Shown here: one piece after another, positions 50,829-59,469 of the stretch
How the letters are laid out: each line of letters begins with the position of its first letter
Position numbering within the stretch: position 1 is the first letter of the stretch
NCBI GenBank assembly: GCA_023451735.1
Contig: JAEXYH010000069.1
Span: forward strand, 62,001-126,000
Length of the DNA: 64,000 nt
DNA from: Pseudomonadota bacterium
GTDB taxonomy: Bacteria > Pseudomonadota > Alphaproteobacteria > Rhizobiales > Rhizobiaceae
Reading direction: 5' to 3'
Translations under genes and position numbers: made by a program
Notes under the pieces: model-generated
Database searches by the model: none
What the model was told of the DNA's origin: nothing
The model's input: the letters and a program-made list of their open reading frames with translations, nothing else

Positions 50829-51497
50829 CTACTTGCCTTTGTTGCGGATGGCTGCGGGATCGAGGTCGACCCGAACCTTGCCGGTGAAATTGAGAGTATG
50901 TCCCTTATCGATGATCTTCATCGAATCTGCAACAATGGAGCCCCCGCTCATCGAGATATTCACTGCATCGGGGGTATTCATTGTGCCGCCGGGTATATCG
51001 AGATTAGCCGATTGGAAGCGAGCAGTGATACCATTGCTCAGATTGACGTCGAACGGAGCGGTCAGGTTGAGGATGTCAGCGCCGCGATCGAAATCTGCAC
51101 TCGTAGCGACAACGCGCGCGATCAGATCGTCGTTGATCGGCACGGCCGCCTTGACGTCCTTGAGTGTGATCATGTTCGGGTTCTGGATGTCCTGAAGAGC
51201 CTTGTTGGCCAGCATCGAGTAACTGATGCCGTCGCTGTTGCGGCCGGAAATGGCAGGGCGTTCCATGACGATCTTGCCGTCTTCTATCTTGGCACTCTCA
51301 ATCGAAAGATTTTCCGGCAGATAGGTCCGGATAATGGCGACGCCGACGAAGAGGAATGAAATGATGGCGGCAGCCACCGGCAGAAGGATTTTCAGCCTGC
51401 TGACGCGCGAAGAATGAGAAAGCGCCGCATCGTAAGCGCTTGTCGGCGCCTGCATCGATGCGAGGAAGCTTCCCGTATTTCGGATGTGCTGCAGCAT
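50829..51497 (-). CDS. lptC: LPS export inner-membrane protein LptC
   Basis: 222 residues from the ATG at 51497; the frame is open further upstream and another ATG (51452) is also possible. A single membrane anchor (LKILLPVAAAIISFLFVGVAIIRTYL, about 36-61) precedes a periplasmic jellyroll: SIESAKIEDGKIVMERPAISG and FTGKVRVDLDP. It receives LPS from LptBFG and passes it to LptA. It is first in the lptCAB-rpoN-hpf-ptsN series and divergent from sppA, with 191 bp between. Confidence 0.88.
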   Translation of the reverse strand: MLQHIRNTGSFLASMQAPTSAYDAALSHSSRVSRLKILLPVAAAIISFLFVGVAIIRTYLPENLSIESAKIEDGKIVMERPAISGRNSDGISYSMLANKALQDIQNPNMITLKDVKAAVPINDDLIARVVATSADFDRGADILNLTAPFDVNLSNGITARFQSANLDIPGGTMNTPDAVNISMSGGSIVADSMKIIDKGHTLNFTGKVRVDLDPAAIRNKGK

Positions 51498-51688
51498 GAG
51501 GCTTCGTTTGGTCCTTTTCGGCAATCTTGGCGGGTCACGCCTAAGGCGTTGGACGCAATCGTCGACCGCCAATATGGTTTTTATTCTTCAACAAACAATA
51601 ATGGCGAACATAAAAACGTGATACGAACCGCTGCAATCGGCCAAATTTGGGTCTATGTAAAGCGCTTTAGGTATTGAGGGAACGTTTC

Positions 51689-52645
51689 ATGGACCAAATG
51701 GCAATCGCGGATCGGCGCCAGCTGCGCCGTAAGCTCAGCTTCTGGCGCGTCGCGGCGCTGGTCTTTCTCGCGGCCATCGGCTTTATATCCTATTGGACCA
51801 TTGCGGGCGAACAAACGGGTTCCGCCGCCCCCCACATCGCTCGCGTGCGCATCACCGGCATGATCACCGACAACCGCGAATTGCTCGAGCGTCTCGACCG
51901 TATCGCCGAAAGCACGCAGGCCAAGGCGCTGATCGTATCCATTTCCTCTCCCGGCGGCACGACCTATGGCGGCGAGCGTCTTTATCAGGCCATCCGCAAG
52001 GTCGCAGAGAAAAAGCCGGTCGTTTCCGATATCCGCACCTTGGCGGCGTCGGCGGGTTACATGATCGCCACGGCTGGAGACACGATCGTTGCCGGCGAGA
52101 GCTCCATCACCGGTTCGATTGGAGTTATCTTCCAGTATCCTCAGGTCGATGAGGTGATGAAGAAGATCGGCATCTCGCTGGAGGAAATAAAGTCCTCGCC
52201 GCTGAAGGCCGAGCCGTCTCCTTTCCACCCGGCCAGTGAAGAAGCGAAAACCATGATCCGCGCCATGATCATGGACAGCTATGGCTGGTTTGTGGATCTT
52301 GTCGCCGAACGCAGAAACCTGCCGCGCGACGAGGTTCTGAAGCTTGCTGATGGGACGATTTTCACGGGAAGACAGGCCCTGAACGTCAAGCTCATCGACA
52401 AGCTTGGTGGTGACAATGACATTTTAGACTATCTCGACGCCCGCGATGTTTCCCGCGATCTGCCGATCGTCGAATGGAAAAACAGCGAAACCTCTTCGTC
52501 CTTCTGGTTTGCACAAGCGCTGACTGGACTTTTCCGCTATGCCGGTATCACGCTGCCGATCACGCCCGATGCGATTGATGGTTGGGGTCCCGGCAAGTTG
52601 TTCCTTGACGGTCTGGTCTCGGTTTGGCAGGTTGGCAAAGGTTGA
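51689..52645 (+). CDS. sppA: Signal peptide peptidase SppA, short form
   Basis: 318 residues. Membrane-anchored serine protease that degrades leftover signal peptides. A membrane segment at about 18-36 (FWRVAALVFLAAIGFISYW) precedes one ClpP-like domain. The Ser/Lys dyad is Ser121 (TLAASAGYMIA) and Lys173 (SSPLKAEPSPF); SISSPGGTTYGGE and ITGSIGVIF are conserved. The ATG at 51689 with GAGGGA 7 bases upstream is preferred to the TTG at 51674. ihfB follows after 26 bp, the usual rhizobial order. Confidence 0.94.
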   Translation: MDQMAIADRRQLRRKLSFWRVAALVFLAAIGFISYWTIAGEQTGSAAPHIARVRITGMITDNRELLERLDRIAESTQAKALIVSISSPGGTTYGGERLYQAIRKVAEKKPVVSDIRTLAASAGYMIATAGDTIVAGESSITGSIGVIFQYPQVDEVMKKIGISLEEIKSSPLKAEPSPFHPASEEAKTMIRAMIMDSYGWFVDLVAERRNLPRDEVLKLADGTIFTGRQALNVKLIDKLGGDNDILDYLDARDVSRDLPIVEWKNSETSSSFWFAQALTGLFRYAGITLPITPDAIDGWGPGKLFLDGLVSVWQVGKG

Positions 52646-52671
52646 AAATCTAATTTTTTCAGGGGGCAACC

Positions 52672-52971
52672 GTGATTAAGTCTGAATTGGTTCAGATCGT
52701 TGCAGCACGCAATCCGCATCTCTACCATCGCGACGTCGAGAACATCGTCAATGCAGTGCTCGATGAAATCACGGATGCGCTTGCTGGCGGTAACCGGGTC
52801 GAGCTGCGTGGTTTCGGCGCGTTTTCGGTCAAAAACCGTCCATCCCGCTCCGGACGCAACCCGCGCACGGGCGAAAGTGTCTTCGTCGAGGAGAAGTGGG
52901 TTCCCTTCTTCAAGACCGGAAAAGAGCTGCGCGAGCGCCTTAACCCCGGCATGGCCGACGAGGACGATTGA
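52672..52971 (+). CDS. ihfB: Integration host factor beta subunit
   Basis: 99 residues. Pairs with IHF-alpha to bend DNA at replication, recombination and sigma-54 promoters. IKSELVQIVAARNPHLYHRDVENIV at the start, RVELRGFGAFSVKNRPSRSGRNPRTGE around the DNA-contacting Pro arm, and an acidic tail. The GTG at 52672 follows GGGGG. It lies between sppA and lapA on one strand. Confidence 0.96.
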   Translation: MIKSELVQIVAARNPHLYHRDVENIVNAVLDEITDALAGGNRVELRGFGAFSVKNRPSRSGRNPRTGESVFVEEKWVPFFKTGKELRERLNPGMADEDD

Positions 52972-53054
52972 GCACGGATATTGCCGCAGGGGCTTGAAAC
53001 TGCGGCGTCCGGACCAATCTGGTACCGCTGAACGAGAAATTGCCGGAGTGACCC

Positions 53055-53366
53055 ATGACGAAGCTTAAGCGTGTTGTTTCGCTTGTCGTTTTCGTGCCGA
53101 TTGGCATCGTCCTGATCGTACTGGCAGTGGCGAACAGGCAAGTGGTTACCCTGGCGCTTAACCCTTTTCGGCCTGAGGACAGCCTGTTGTCCGTGTCGGC
53201 GCCATTCTTCGTTTTCGTTTTCCTGGCGCTTCTGGTCGGTATGGCGATCGGCGCATCGGTGACATGGTGGCGGCAGGGCCGTTATCGCCGTCAGGCTCGC
53301 GTCGAAGCCAAAGAAGCGGTGAAGTGGCAGAACGAGCATAAGGCGATCGCCGCTCAGCGGCGCTGA
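53055..53366 (+). CDS. LapA-domain (DUF1049) membrane protein
   Basis: 103 residues. Two membrane segments (VVSLVVFVPIGIVLIVLAVA, about 7-26; PFFVFVFLALLVGMAIGASV, about 50-69), with NRQVVTLALNPF between them and a basic cytoplasmic tail. LapA is an envelope-assembly-linked inner membrane protein in E. coli. The ATG at 53055 follows GGAG. The location after ihfB is typical. In many rhizobia trpF follows; here the next gene is a convergent CoxG-like gene. Confidence 0.85.
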   Translation: MTKLKRVVSLVVFVPIGIVLIVLAVANRQVVTLALNPFRPEDSLLSVSAPFFVFVFLALLVGMAIGASVTWWRQGRYRRQARVEAKEAVKWQNEHKAIAAQRR

Positions 53367-53384
53367 CACGCGGGAAGGCCGCTA

Positions 53385-53840
53385 TCATCCCTCCGCCATT
53401 CTGCTTGAAACAGCCCGGCTGAAATCTCCGAAAAAACGCGATGCAAGCTTGTTTGAGCTTGATTTGATCAGGCTTGAGCCGAGTTGGGCGATTTTTCCCT
53501 CCACCTGCGCCTCGCTTTGGTAGCGCAGGATCGTTCCTTCATCATAGTCCAGAAGTGAAACGGCTGCGGCTCCTTTCGCAAAACCCGCAACGCCTCCCTT
53601 GCCTTCGGCATGGATAATGTAACTTTGCATCGGCACGATATCCGTGAGGGCGATGCCGCCGGCAAAACTGAACGATAGAACGCCGATCTTGACCTTGATC
53701 GTTGCTGCCAGTTCCGTGTCTGAAATCCATTCCAGAGATTTACAACCGGGAATGCACTCTTTCAGCAGGTCGGGATCGTTCAGGGCAGCCCATACGGCAG
53801 CGCGTGGCGCCTCGATCCGTTCCTCACCGACAAATTCCAT
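53385..53840 (-). CDS. CoxG-family SRPBCC-domain protein
   Basis: 151 residues from the ATG at 53840. A START/SRPBCC-type lipid- or ligand-binding fold: EFVGEERIEAPRAAVWAALNDPDLLKECIPGCKSLEW, VKIGVLSFSFAGGI, SEAQVEGKIAQLGSSLI. CoxG is named from CO-dehydrogenase operons, where it helps anchor the enzyme; no coxLMS genes lie here, so the gene is an orphan of uncertain role. It is convergent with lapA (18-bp gap). Confidence 0.85.
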   Translation of the reverse strand: MEFVGEERIEAPRAAVWAALNDPDLLKECIPGCKSLEWISDTELAATIKVKIGVLSFSFAGGIALTDIVPMQSYIIHAEGKGGVAGFAKGAAAVSLLDYDEGTILRYQSEAQVEGKIAQLGSSLIKSSSNKLASRFFGDFSRAVSSRMAEG

Positions 53841-53975
53841 CAGGTCATCTCCTGTCACTCTGCACCACAAGCAGTGGCTTCATCAGATAGGACGAGGATC
53901 TTTCCGCTGCCAGCATTCGTTAGACGCAATCGCATGGGCTTTGCCGAAAGCGCATCAGGTGCTATCTGCACGAAA

Positions 53976-55118
53976 ATGAGAACGAAGGATCCATCGTTGA
54001 AGACCAGAGACAAGAGGACAGGGCAGAAGACAGCTACTCGGGGAGGCAACGCGCAGGATCGGCATGGAGCCGCCACCGCTAAGCCGAAGTCACCTGTTGC
54101 TGCGTCACGCCCCAAAGTCAGCGAAAAGATGACCGAGGCCAAGCCTGTCACGCAGCAGGCTGCGCAGACGCGGCCGCTTCTTGTGCGCAGCGGTGATCTG
54201 CCGAAGGAAAATGTTCCGGTCATTCTGGAATCGCAGAATGCCGGCGATTTCCATCTGGTCGACAGCGGCAAAGGGCTCAAGCTCGAAAAATACGGTCCGT
54301 ATTTTGTTGTAAGACCCGAGGCGCAGGCACTCTGGCAGCCGTCTCTGTCGGACGACATCTGGAACAGGGCGGATGCGGTCTTCACCGGCAATACCGATGA
54401 GGATGGCATGGGACGCTGGAAATTCCCGCGCGAGGCACTCGGCGAAACCTGGCCGCTGTCGCTGCTGGACATAGATTTCCAGGGCCGCTTTACCGCCTTT
54501 CGTCATATGGGGTTCTTCCCCGAGCAGATCGTCCACTGGACCTGGGTAAGGGATCAGGTCGAACAGGCAAAGGCCAAGGGCCGTACGCTCAAGGTGCTCA
54601 ACCTCTTCGGCTACACCGGCGTAGCCTCTTTGGTGGCCGCTGCGGCCGGCGCCGAGGTAACCCATGTCGACGCCTCGAAGAAAGCGATCGGCTGGGCACG
54701 GGAAAACCAGACACTTTCGCGTCTCGACAAGGCGCCGATCCGCTGGATCTGCGAGGACGCGATGAAATTCATCCTGCGCGAGGAACGCCGAGGCAGTACT
54801 TATGACATCATCCTCACCGACCCGCCAAAGTTCGGGCGCGGTCCGAATGGCGAGGTGTGGGAGCTTTTCGAACACTTACCCGTCATGCTTGACGTCTGCC
54901 GCGAGCTTCTGTCGAAGAACTCGGTAGGCCTGGTGCTGACGGCCTATTCCATCCGGGCGAGCTTCTATTCCATCCACGAACTGATGCGCGAGACGATGCG
55001 CGGCGCAGGCGGGACGGTGGAATCGGGCGAACTCGTCATCCGCGAAACCGGTATTGACGGAAAGAGCCGCGGCCGGGCTCTTTCCACATCACTCTTTAGC
55101 CGCTGGGTTTCCCAATGA
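53976..55118 (+). CDS. SAM-dependent RNA methyltransferase (COG1092/RlmI-like)
   Basis: 380 residues from the ATG at 53976. The frame is also open from a GTG at 53874, and another start is the ATG at 54129; none has a good Shine-Dalgarno. The first about 60 residues are basic and disordered. The catalytic domain has LKVLNLFGYTGVASLVAAAAGAEVTHVDASKKAI (SAM site), ICEDAMKFI and the DPPKFGRGP motif typical of rRNA base methyltransferases. The target base is not known. Its stop overlaps the next gene by 4 bp (ATGA). Confidence 0.85.
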   Translation: MRTKDPSLKTRDKRTGQKTATRGGNAQDRHGAATAKPKSPVAASRPKVSEKMTEAKPVTQQAAQTRPLLVRSGDLPKENVPVILESQNAGDFHLVDSGKGLKLEKYGPYFVVRPEAQALWQPSLSDDIWNRADAVFTGNTDEDGMGRWKFPREALGETWPLSLLDIDFQGRFTAFRHMGFFPEQIVHWTWVRDQVEQAKAKGRTLKVLNLFGYTGVASLVAAAAGAEVTHVDASKKAIGWARENQTLSRLDKAPIRWICEDAMKFILREERRGSTYDIILTDPPKFGRGPNGEVWELFEHLPVMLDVCRELLSKNSVGLVLTAYSIRASFYSIHELMRETMRGAGGTVESGELVIRETGIDGKSRGRALSTSLFSRWVSQ

Positions 55119-55975
55119 CAGACGAATTCAGAAAGCCGGGTGCCCGCAAGGTCGGGCAGGTGAAGGAAGTCACCTCGCTCGCCAACCCGATCATCAAGGA
55201 CATCAAGGCGCTTTCCAACAAGAAGGACCGGGAAGCCGCCGGCATCTTCATGGCCGAAGGCCTGAAGCTGGTCATCGATGCGCTGGAACTCGGTTGGGAA
55301 ATCCGCACGCTGATTTATGCCAAGGCCGCCAAGGGCAAACCGCTGGTCGAGCAGGTGGCAACCCGCACTGTTGCGAATGGTGGCCTTGTTCTGGAAGTCT
55401 CGGAAAAGGTCCTGTCGTCGGTAACCCGTCGCGACAACCCGCAAATGGTCGTCGGCATCTTCGAGCAGCGATGGAAGCGGCTGGAAGAGCTGGCGCCTGC
55501 GAAGGAGGACACCGTCGTCGCGCTGGACCGAGTTCGCGACCCCGGCAATCTCGGCGCCATCATTCGCACCGCCGATGCGGCAGGCGCCTCCGCTGTGATC
55601 CTCGTCGGCGACTGCACGGATCCGTTTTCACTGGAAACCGTGCGCGCCACGATGGGTTCGGTTTTCGCCATCCCGGTCGTGAAATGCTCGGCGGAAGAGT
55701 TTCTTGGCTGGCAGAAGCGCTCGGGCGTCAATGTCGTGGCAACCCATCTCGCTGGCGCGGTTGATTACCGCACAGCCGACTACAAGAGCAAACCTGTCGT
55801 CATCCTGATGGGCAACGAACAGTCCGGCCTGCCGGACAATCTCGCCAAAGCCGCAAATCGGACCGTTCGCATCCCACAGCAAGGGCTCGCAGACAGCCTC
55901 AACCTTGCAGTCGCCACTGCCGTTATGCTGTTCGAGGCGCGCCGCCACCTTCTCACTTTGGAAGACAGAACATGA
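55115..55975 (+). CDS. TrmH/SpoU-family RNA 2'-O-methyltransferase
   Basis: 286 residues. A substrate-binding N-terminal domain (EVTSLANPIIKDIKALSNKKDREAAGIFMAEGLKLVIDAL) is followed by the SPOUT knot: motif 1 DRVRDPGNLGAIIRTADAAGA, motif 2 VVILMGNEQSGLP, motif 3 RIPQQGLADSLNLAVATAVMLFEA. It methylates a ribose of rRNA or tRNA; which site cannot be read. It overlaps its neighbours by 4 bp at both ends (ATGA), so three genes are tightly coupled. Confidence 0.93.
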   Translation: MTDEFRKPGARKVGQVKEVTSLANPIIKDIKALSNKKDREAAGIFMAEGLKLVIDALELGWEIRTLIYAKAAKGKPLVEQVATRTVANGGLVLEVSEKVLSSVTRRDNPQMVVGIFEQRWKRLEELAPAKEDTVVALDRVRDPGNLGAIIRTADAAGASAVILVGDCTDPFSLETVRATMGSVFAIPVVKCSAEEFLGWQKRSGVNVVATHLAGAVDYRTADYKSKPVVILMGNEQSGLPDNLAKAANRTVRIPQQGLADSLNLAVATAVMLFEARRHLLTLEDRT

Positions 55976-56460
55976 CGCAAGGCGTAGCATCCCTGTCCCG
56001 GCCGTTGATCGCCGCGATCGTCATTGTGGTTGCGGTCATCCTCGATCAGGTGATCAAGCTTGCAGTCGAAGCCTATCTGCCGATGCATGAGGCAGTGCCG
56101 GTCATCCCGTTCCTGGCGCTGTTCCGCACGTATAATCTCGGTGTCGCCTTCTCGCTTCTCTCCGGCATGGAGCGCGAATTCATCATCGGCATGCGTATCG
56201 TGATCGTCGGCATCGTTCTGTGGCTCTGGCGCCGCACACCGGCATCCAGGACATTCGCGCATGCGGGTTTCACCCTCATCATAGCCGGCGCGATCGGCAA
56301 TCTCATCGATGGTTTGGTTTACGGCCATGTCATTGATTATATCCTGTTTCATACAGAGACGTGGTCGTTTGCCGTCTTCAATCTGGCCGATAGCTTCATA
56401 ACTATCGGGGCAGGCTTGGTTATTCTGGACGAGCTGGTCGGTTCGAAATCTCGCGATTAA
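55972..56460 (+). CDS. lspA: Lipoprotein signal peptidase (signal peptidase II)
   Basis: 162 residues with four membrane segments. An aspartyl protease that removes the signal peptide of prolipoproteins. Conserved parts: LDQVIKLAVE, the NLGVAFSLL loop, catalytic Asp113 in GAIGNLID and Asp140 in FAVFNLADSFI. The residue after Asp113, nearly always Arg in the family (GNLIDR), is Gly114 here. The start ATG overlaps the TrmH-type gene stop. Together with the two RNA methyltransferase genes it forms one transcript. Confidence 0.93.
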   Translation: MTQGVASLSRPLIAAIVIVVAVILDQVIKLAVEAYLPMHEAVPVIPFLALFRTYNLGVAFSLLSGMEREFIIGMRIVIVGIVLWLWRRTPASRTFAHAGFTLIIAGAIGNLIDGLVYGHVIDYILFHTETWSFAVFNLADSFITIGAGLVILDELVGSKSRD

Positions 56461-56518
56461 GACCCTGTTAAGGCGTCGGCCTAAGGATTGCGAAGGAAAG
56501 CCCGTGTAGGCTCGTCCC

Positions 56519-58312
56519 ATGCGCACCCTAGCCGAGCTGCACGACCGACTAACAAAGGCCTTCTCCCCGCCCCAGTCTTCCGAGGGGCAGGCGGAGCAAT
56601 TGTCGGAGCTCGTCGTCGAGCCGCCCGAAGAGGTGGATTTTTTCGCCGCGTCTGCGCCACAGCATTCGAGCCCGCTTCGCAACCTGATCTTCCAGCTGAA
56701 ACGCTGGTCGCCAGGCCGACACTCGCTGAAGAGCCGCCTTAAGGAGTCTGAAGCCGCGAGCGAGGCAAAATCGCGCCGCCTTTCGACCGTCGTTCACGAA
56801 ATCCGTACCCCGCTGAACGGCATTCTTGGCATGACGCATCTGCTCAGCCAGACGAAGCTGACCGCCGAACAGCAGAATTATCTGAGCGGCATCCGCCAGT
56901 CCGGCCATATGTTGGCCCAGCTGGTCGACGATATCCTCGACCTGTCCACGATGGAGGCCGGCCGTTTTCGGCTGAACACCCGCGCGGAAAATCTGCGCCA
57001 GCTTCTGGAAAGCGTGATGGAGATGCTTTCTCCACGCGCTCACGAAAAGCGCATCGAGATCGCGGCAACATTTGCAGCCGGTTTGCCTGAACTTCTGGAT
57101 TTCGATCCCGCCCGTCTTCGCCAGGTTCTCTTCAACATCATCGGCAATGCGGTGAAGTTCACCGCGACCGGTGGTGTTTTGGTGCGAGTGACGATTGCCA
57201 GCGGGAATGTCGAAATCGCAGTGGTCGATACTGGCCCGGGCATGACACCACAGGAACAGGCGACGATCTTCGGTGAGTTCGAGCAGGTCGGATCGGTCGA
57301 GGCCCGCAGTGGCGGAACAGGCCTCGGCCTCGGCATAGCGTCACGCATTCTGGCGGAATTCGGTGGCGCGCTTTCGGTAAAGAGCCGCAAAGGTGAGGGC
57401 AGCGCCTTTACCATCCGTTTTCCGATTCGCCTTGCCGAAGATGTGGCAGCAGGCGAAACGGACAGGAGTGGCATGCTGGCGCGCTCCCGCGTCGTCCTGC
57501 TTGCTCCGCCGGGTCCAACGGCTCAGGCCACGGTTGCGACGATAGAGGCTCTCGGAGGTCGTTGCCGCCACCTTTCCAATACGCAGGACGTGTCGATGCT
57601 GATCGACCGGGCGGCCGAAGGGTCGATGCCTTATACCGACCTGATCGTCGATCACCGGCTGGCATCTGACTACGCTTGCGAACCGCTTCACAAGCCGTTG
57701 CACCGCATTCTCCTCGTCAACCCGGAGGAGCGGGCATCCCAGCCGCAGGACCTTTTCGATGCCTGGCTGATCCGTCCCTTGCGGGAGCGGTCTTTGGTCG
57801 ATGTGCTGAGTGGCCGCATGCGTGGCTTCAGCCGTATCTCGACCCCACTGGCGACTTCTCCAGATTCCGGTGTCATCGAAACTCCGGTCAAGGTCGATAC
57901 TCACAGCGAACTTAATGTCGTTCTGGCGGAAGACGATCCGGTCAGTGCAATGCTGTTGCGCGCCATGCTTCAGAAAAACGGTCACAAGGTCCGCTGGGTC
58001 ACCGATGTCCAAAGCTTCGACGATCTCATTCGCGAGCCCGGTGCGCGTCCGGATCTTATCATAACCGACTTGAACATGCCCGGCGGTGATCCTCTGGACG
58101 TTCTCGTCAGCCTTCGCGAAACAGAACGGATGTCCAACAGCTCCGCCGTTCCCGTAATCGTCCTGACCGGCAATGACCGCGACGGAGTGATGCAGGGGGC
58201 GCTGACCGCAGGTGCCCAGAAAGTGCTGCAAAAGCCTGTGGAGCCTGCTCGTCTGTTCGATGACATTCATCATCTGCTGACGCAGGAGAAGGAACGTCGG
58301 CAGCTCCGTTGA
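56519..58312 (+). CDS. Soluble hybrid histidine kinase with C-terminal receiver
   Basis: 597 residues. No membrane segment or PAS domain is seen. The HisKA helix carries the phosphorylatable His93 (LSTVVHEIRTPLNGILG). The ATPase domain shows the N box (VLFNIIGNAVKFTATG), G1 (VVDTGPGM) and G2 (SGGTGLGLGIASRIL). A degenerate receiver-like stretch (about 320-440) links to a C-terminal receiver with acceptor Asp517 (LIITDLNMPGGDP) and Lys572 (VLQKPVEP). The first about 80 residues are predicted disordered and coiled-coil. The phosphorelay partner is unknown. It is monocistronic between lspA and olsB. Confidence 0.92.
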   Translation: MRTLAELHDRLTKAFSPPQSSEGQAEQLSELVVEPPEEVDFFAASAPQHSSPLRNLIFQLKRWSPGRHSLKSRLKESEAASEAKSRRLSTVVHEIRTPLNGILGMTHLLSQTKLTAEQQNYLSGIRQSGHMLAQLVDDILDLSTMEAGRFRLNTRAENLRQLLESVMEMLSPRAHEKRIEIAATFAAGLPELLDFDPARLRQVLFNIIGNAVKFTATGGVLVRVTIASGNVEIAVVDTGPGMTPQEQATIFGEFEQVGSVEARSGGTGLGLGIASRILAEFGGALSVKSRKGEGSAFTIRFPIRLAEDVAAGETDRSGMLARSRVVLLAPPGPTAQATVATIEALGGRCRHLSNTQDVSMLIDRAAEGSMPYTDLIVDHRLASDYACEPLHKPLHRILLVNPEERASQPQDLFDAWLIRPLRERSLVDVLSGRMRGFSRISTPLATSPDSGVIETPVKVDTHSELNVVLAEDDPVSAMLLRAMLQKNGHKVRWVTDVQSFDDLIREPGARPDLIITDLNMPGGDPLDVLVSLRETERMSNSSAVPVIVLTGNDRDGVMQGALTAGAQKVLQKPVEPARLFDDIHHLLTQEKERRQLR

Positions 58313-58345
58313 CGAGGCCCGAACCCCATTCTATTGTGACAACAA

Positions 58346-58374
58346 ATGTCACGTTCTTGTCGCAGAGACGTGAT
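58346..58374 (+). promoter_or_regulatory. Weak PHO-box-like sequence upstream of olsB
   Basis: Half-sites ATGTCAC (58346), TTGTCGC (58357) and ACGTGAT (58368) recur every 11 bp, about 37-65 bp before the olsB ATG. The first two match the CTGTCAT consensus at 9 of 14 positions. An overlapping perfect inverted repeat, GTGACA-N5-TGTCAC (58336-58352), could instead be another regulator's site. Confidence 0.4.
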
Positions 58375-58410
58375 TAATGGCGGTGATCCAACCGGTACGG
58401 GTGACTCACC

Positions 58411-59283
58411 ATGGCAATCGAACTCCTGAACCGCGAATTGACCCTCGATCATCCCTCGAAACCGGCGCTTTCCATCGACAAGAGCGATGTGTTTGGGCGC
58501 ATCGGTTCGCTGGAAACACGGCTTGCGCGCAACAGCCGGGAGATCGATGCGGCGCAGTCGGTTCGCTATCGCGTTTTCGTTGAAGAGATGAATGCGATGC
58601 TGCCGCCCGAAGCGATGGCCCGCAAGCGCGACTTCGATAGCTATGATGACATCTGTGACCACCTCCTGGTTGTCGATAACGCCATCGAAGGCGAGATCGA
58701 GGACCAGATCGTCGGTACCTATCGCCTTCTGCGCCAGGAAGTCGCATTGGCCAATGGCGGTTTCTATTCCGCCTCCGAATTCGATATCGAACCGCTTCTG
58801 AAGCGTCATCCCGACAAGCAGTTCATGGAACTCGGCCGCTCCTGCGTTCTGCCTGATTATCGCACGAAGCGGACGGTGGAATTGCTCTGGCAGGGCAACT
58901 GGGCCTACGCCTTGAGGCATGGAATGGGCGCCATGTTCGGCTGTGCATCCTTTCCCGGTACCGATCCGCAGGAGCATGCGCTCGCCCTTTCCTTCCTGCA
59001 CCAGAACTCGCTGGTGAAGGACGAATGGATGGTCTCGGCAAATGCGGATCTCTATCGCGAGATGGACATGATCTCCGCTGAGGAGATCAATCCGCGTCAG
59101 GCCTTGTCCGCTATGCCGCCACTGGTGAAGGGCTATCTGCGTCTCGGTGCAATGATCGGCGATGGCGCCGTGGTCGATCAGGCCTTCAACACCACCGACG
59201 TCCTGATTGTCCTGCCAATCGCCGTCATCTCCGGCCGCTACATCAACCACTTCGGCGCCGACGCGGGCCGCTTCGCCAGCTGA
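58411..59283 (+). CDS. olsB: L-ornithine N-alpha-acyltransferase (ornithine lipid synthesis)
   Basis: 290 residues, the size of rhizobial OlsB. Transfers a 3-hydroxy-fatty acyl group from acyl carrier protein to ornithine, giving lyso-ornithine lipid. The GNAT-like fold is recognisable: EIDAAQSVRYRVFVEEM, DHLLVVD, IVGTYRLLRQEVA, FMELGRSCVLPDYRTKRTVELLW. OlsA would add the second chain; no olsA is in the window. The ATG at 58411 has only a weak Shine-Dalgarno. Ornithine lipids increase when phosphate is short, which fits a possible PHO box upstream. Confidence 0.88.
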   Translation: MAIELLNRELTLDHPSKPALSIDKSDVFGRIGSLETRLARNSREIDAAQSVRYRVFVEEMNAMLPPEAMARKRDFDSYDDICDHLLVVDNAIEGEIEDQIVGTYRLLRQEVALANGGFYSASEFDIEPLLKRHPDKQFMELGRSCVLPDYRTKRTVELLWQGNWAYALRHGMGAMFGCASFPGTDPQEHALALSFLHQNSLVKDEWMVSANADLYREMDMISAEEINPRQALSAMPPLVKGYLRLGAMIGDGAVVDQAFNTTDVLIVLPIAVISGRYINHFGADAGRFAS

Positions 59284-59469
59284 TAACTACCGGACGAGCC
59301 TTATCGGCCGCTATACCGCGCGATGGTTCGTCCGAGGTCAGCAGAAGCATGCCTTCGTACATGGCTTGGACAATCAGGATCCGGTCGAACGGATCCTTGT
59401 GAATGGGCGGCAGGGCTTCAAGCGCGAAGGCGTGTCGGCGAGGATATCAGAGTCCGGAAGCACTCTCAT
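59284..59469 (-). pseudogene. VapC-type PIN toxin remnant
   Basis: Just after the antitoxin, an ATG at 59469 overlaps its TGA by 4 bp (ATGA) and starts MRVLPDSDIL, like a PIN-domain N-terminus. A few codons later the homology moves to another frame and reads HAFALEALPPIHKDPFDR, then ILIVQAMYEGMLLLTSDE, the C-terminal part of VapC. The original frame stops early. About 65-70 residues of the middle (by comparison with the usual 125-130) are missing, so an internal deletion with a frameshift has destroyed the toxin. Confidence 0.8.

Noticed and set aside
53385..53840. CO dehydrogenase locus from the CoxG-like gene
   Set aside because: No coxM, coxS or coxL gene is near; CoxG-like proteins occur alone in many genomes.
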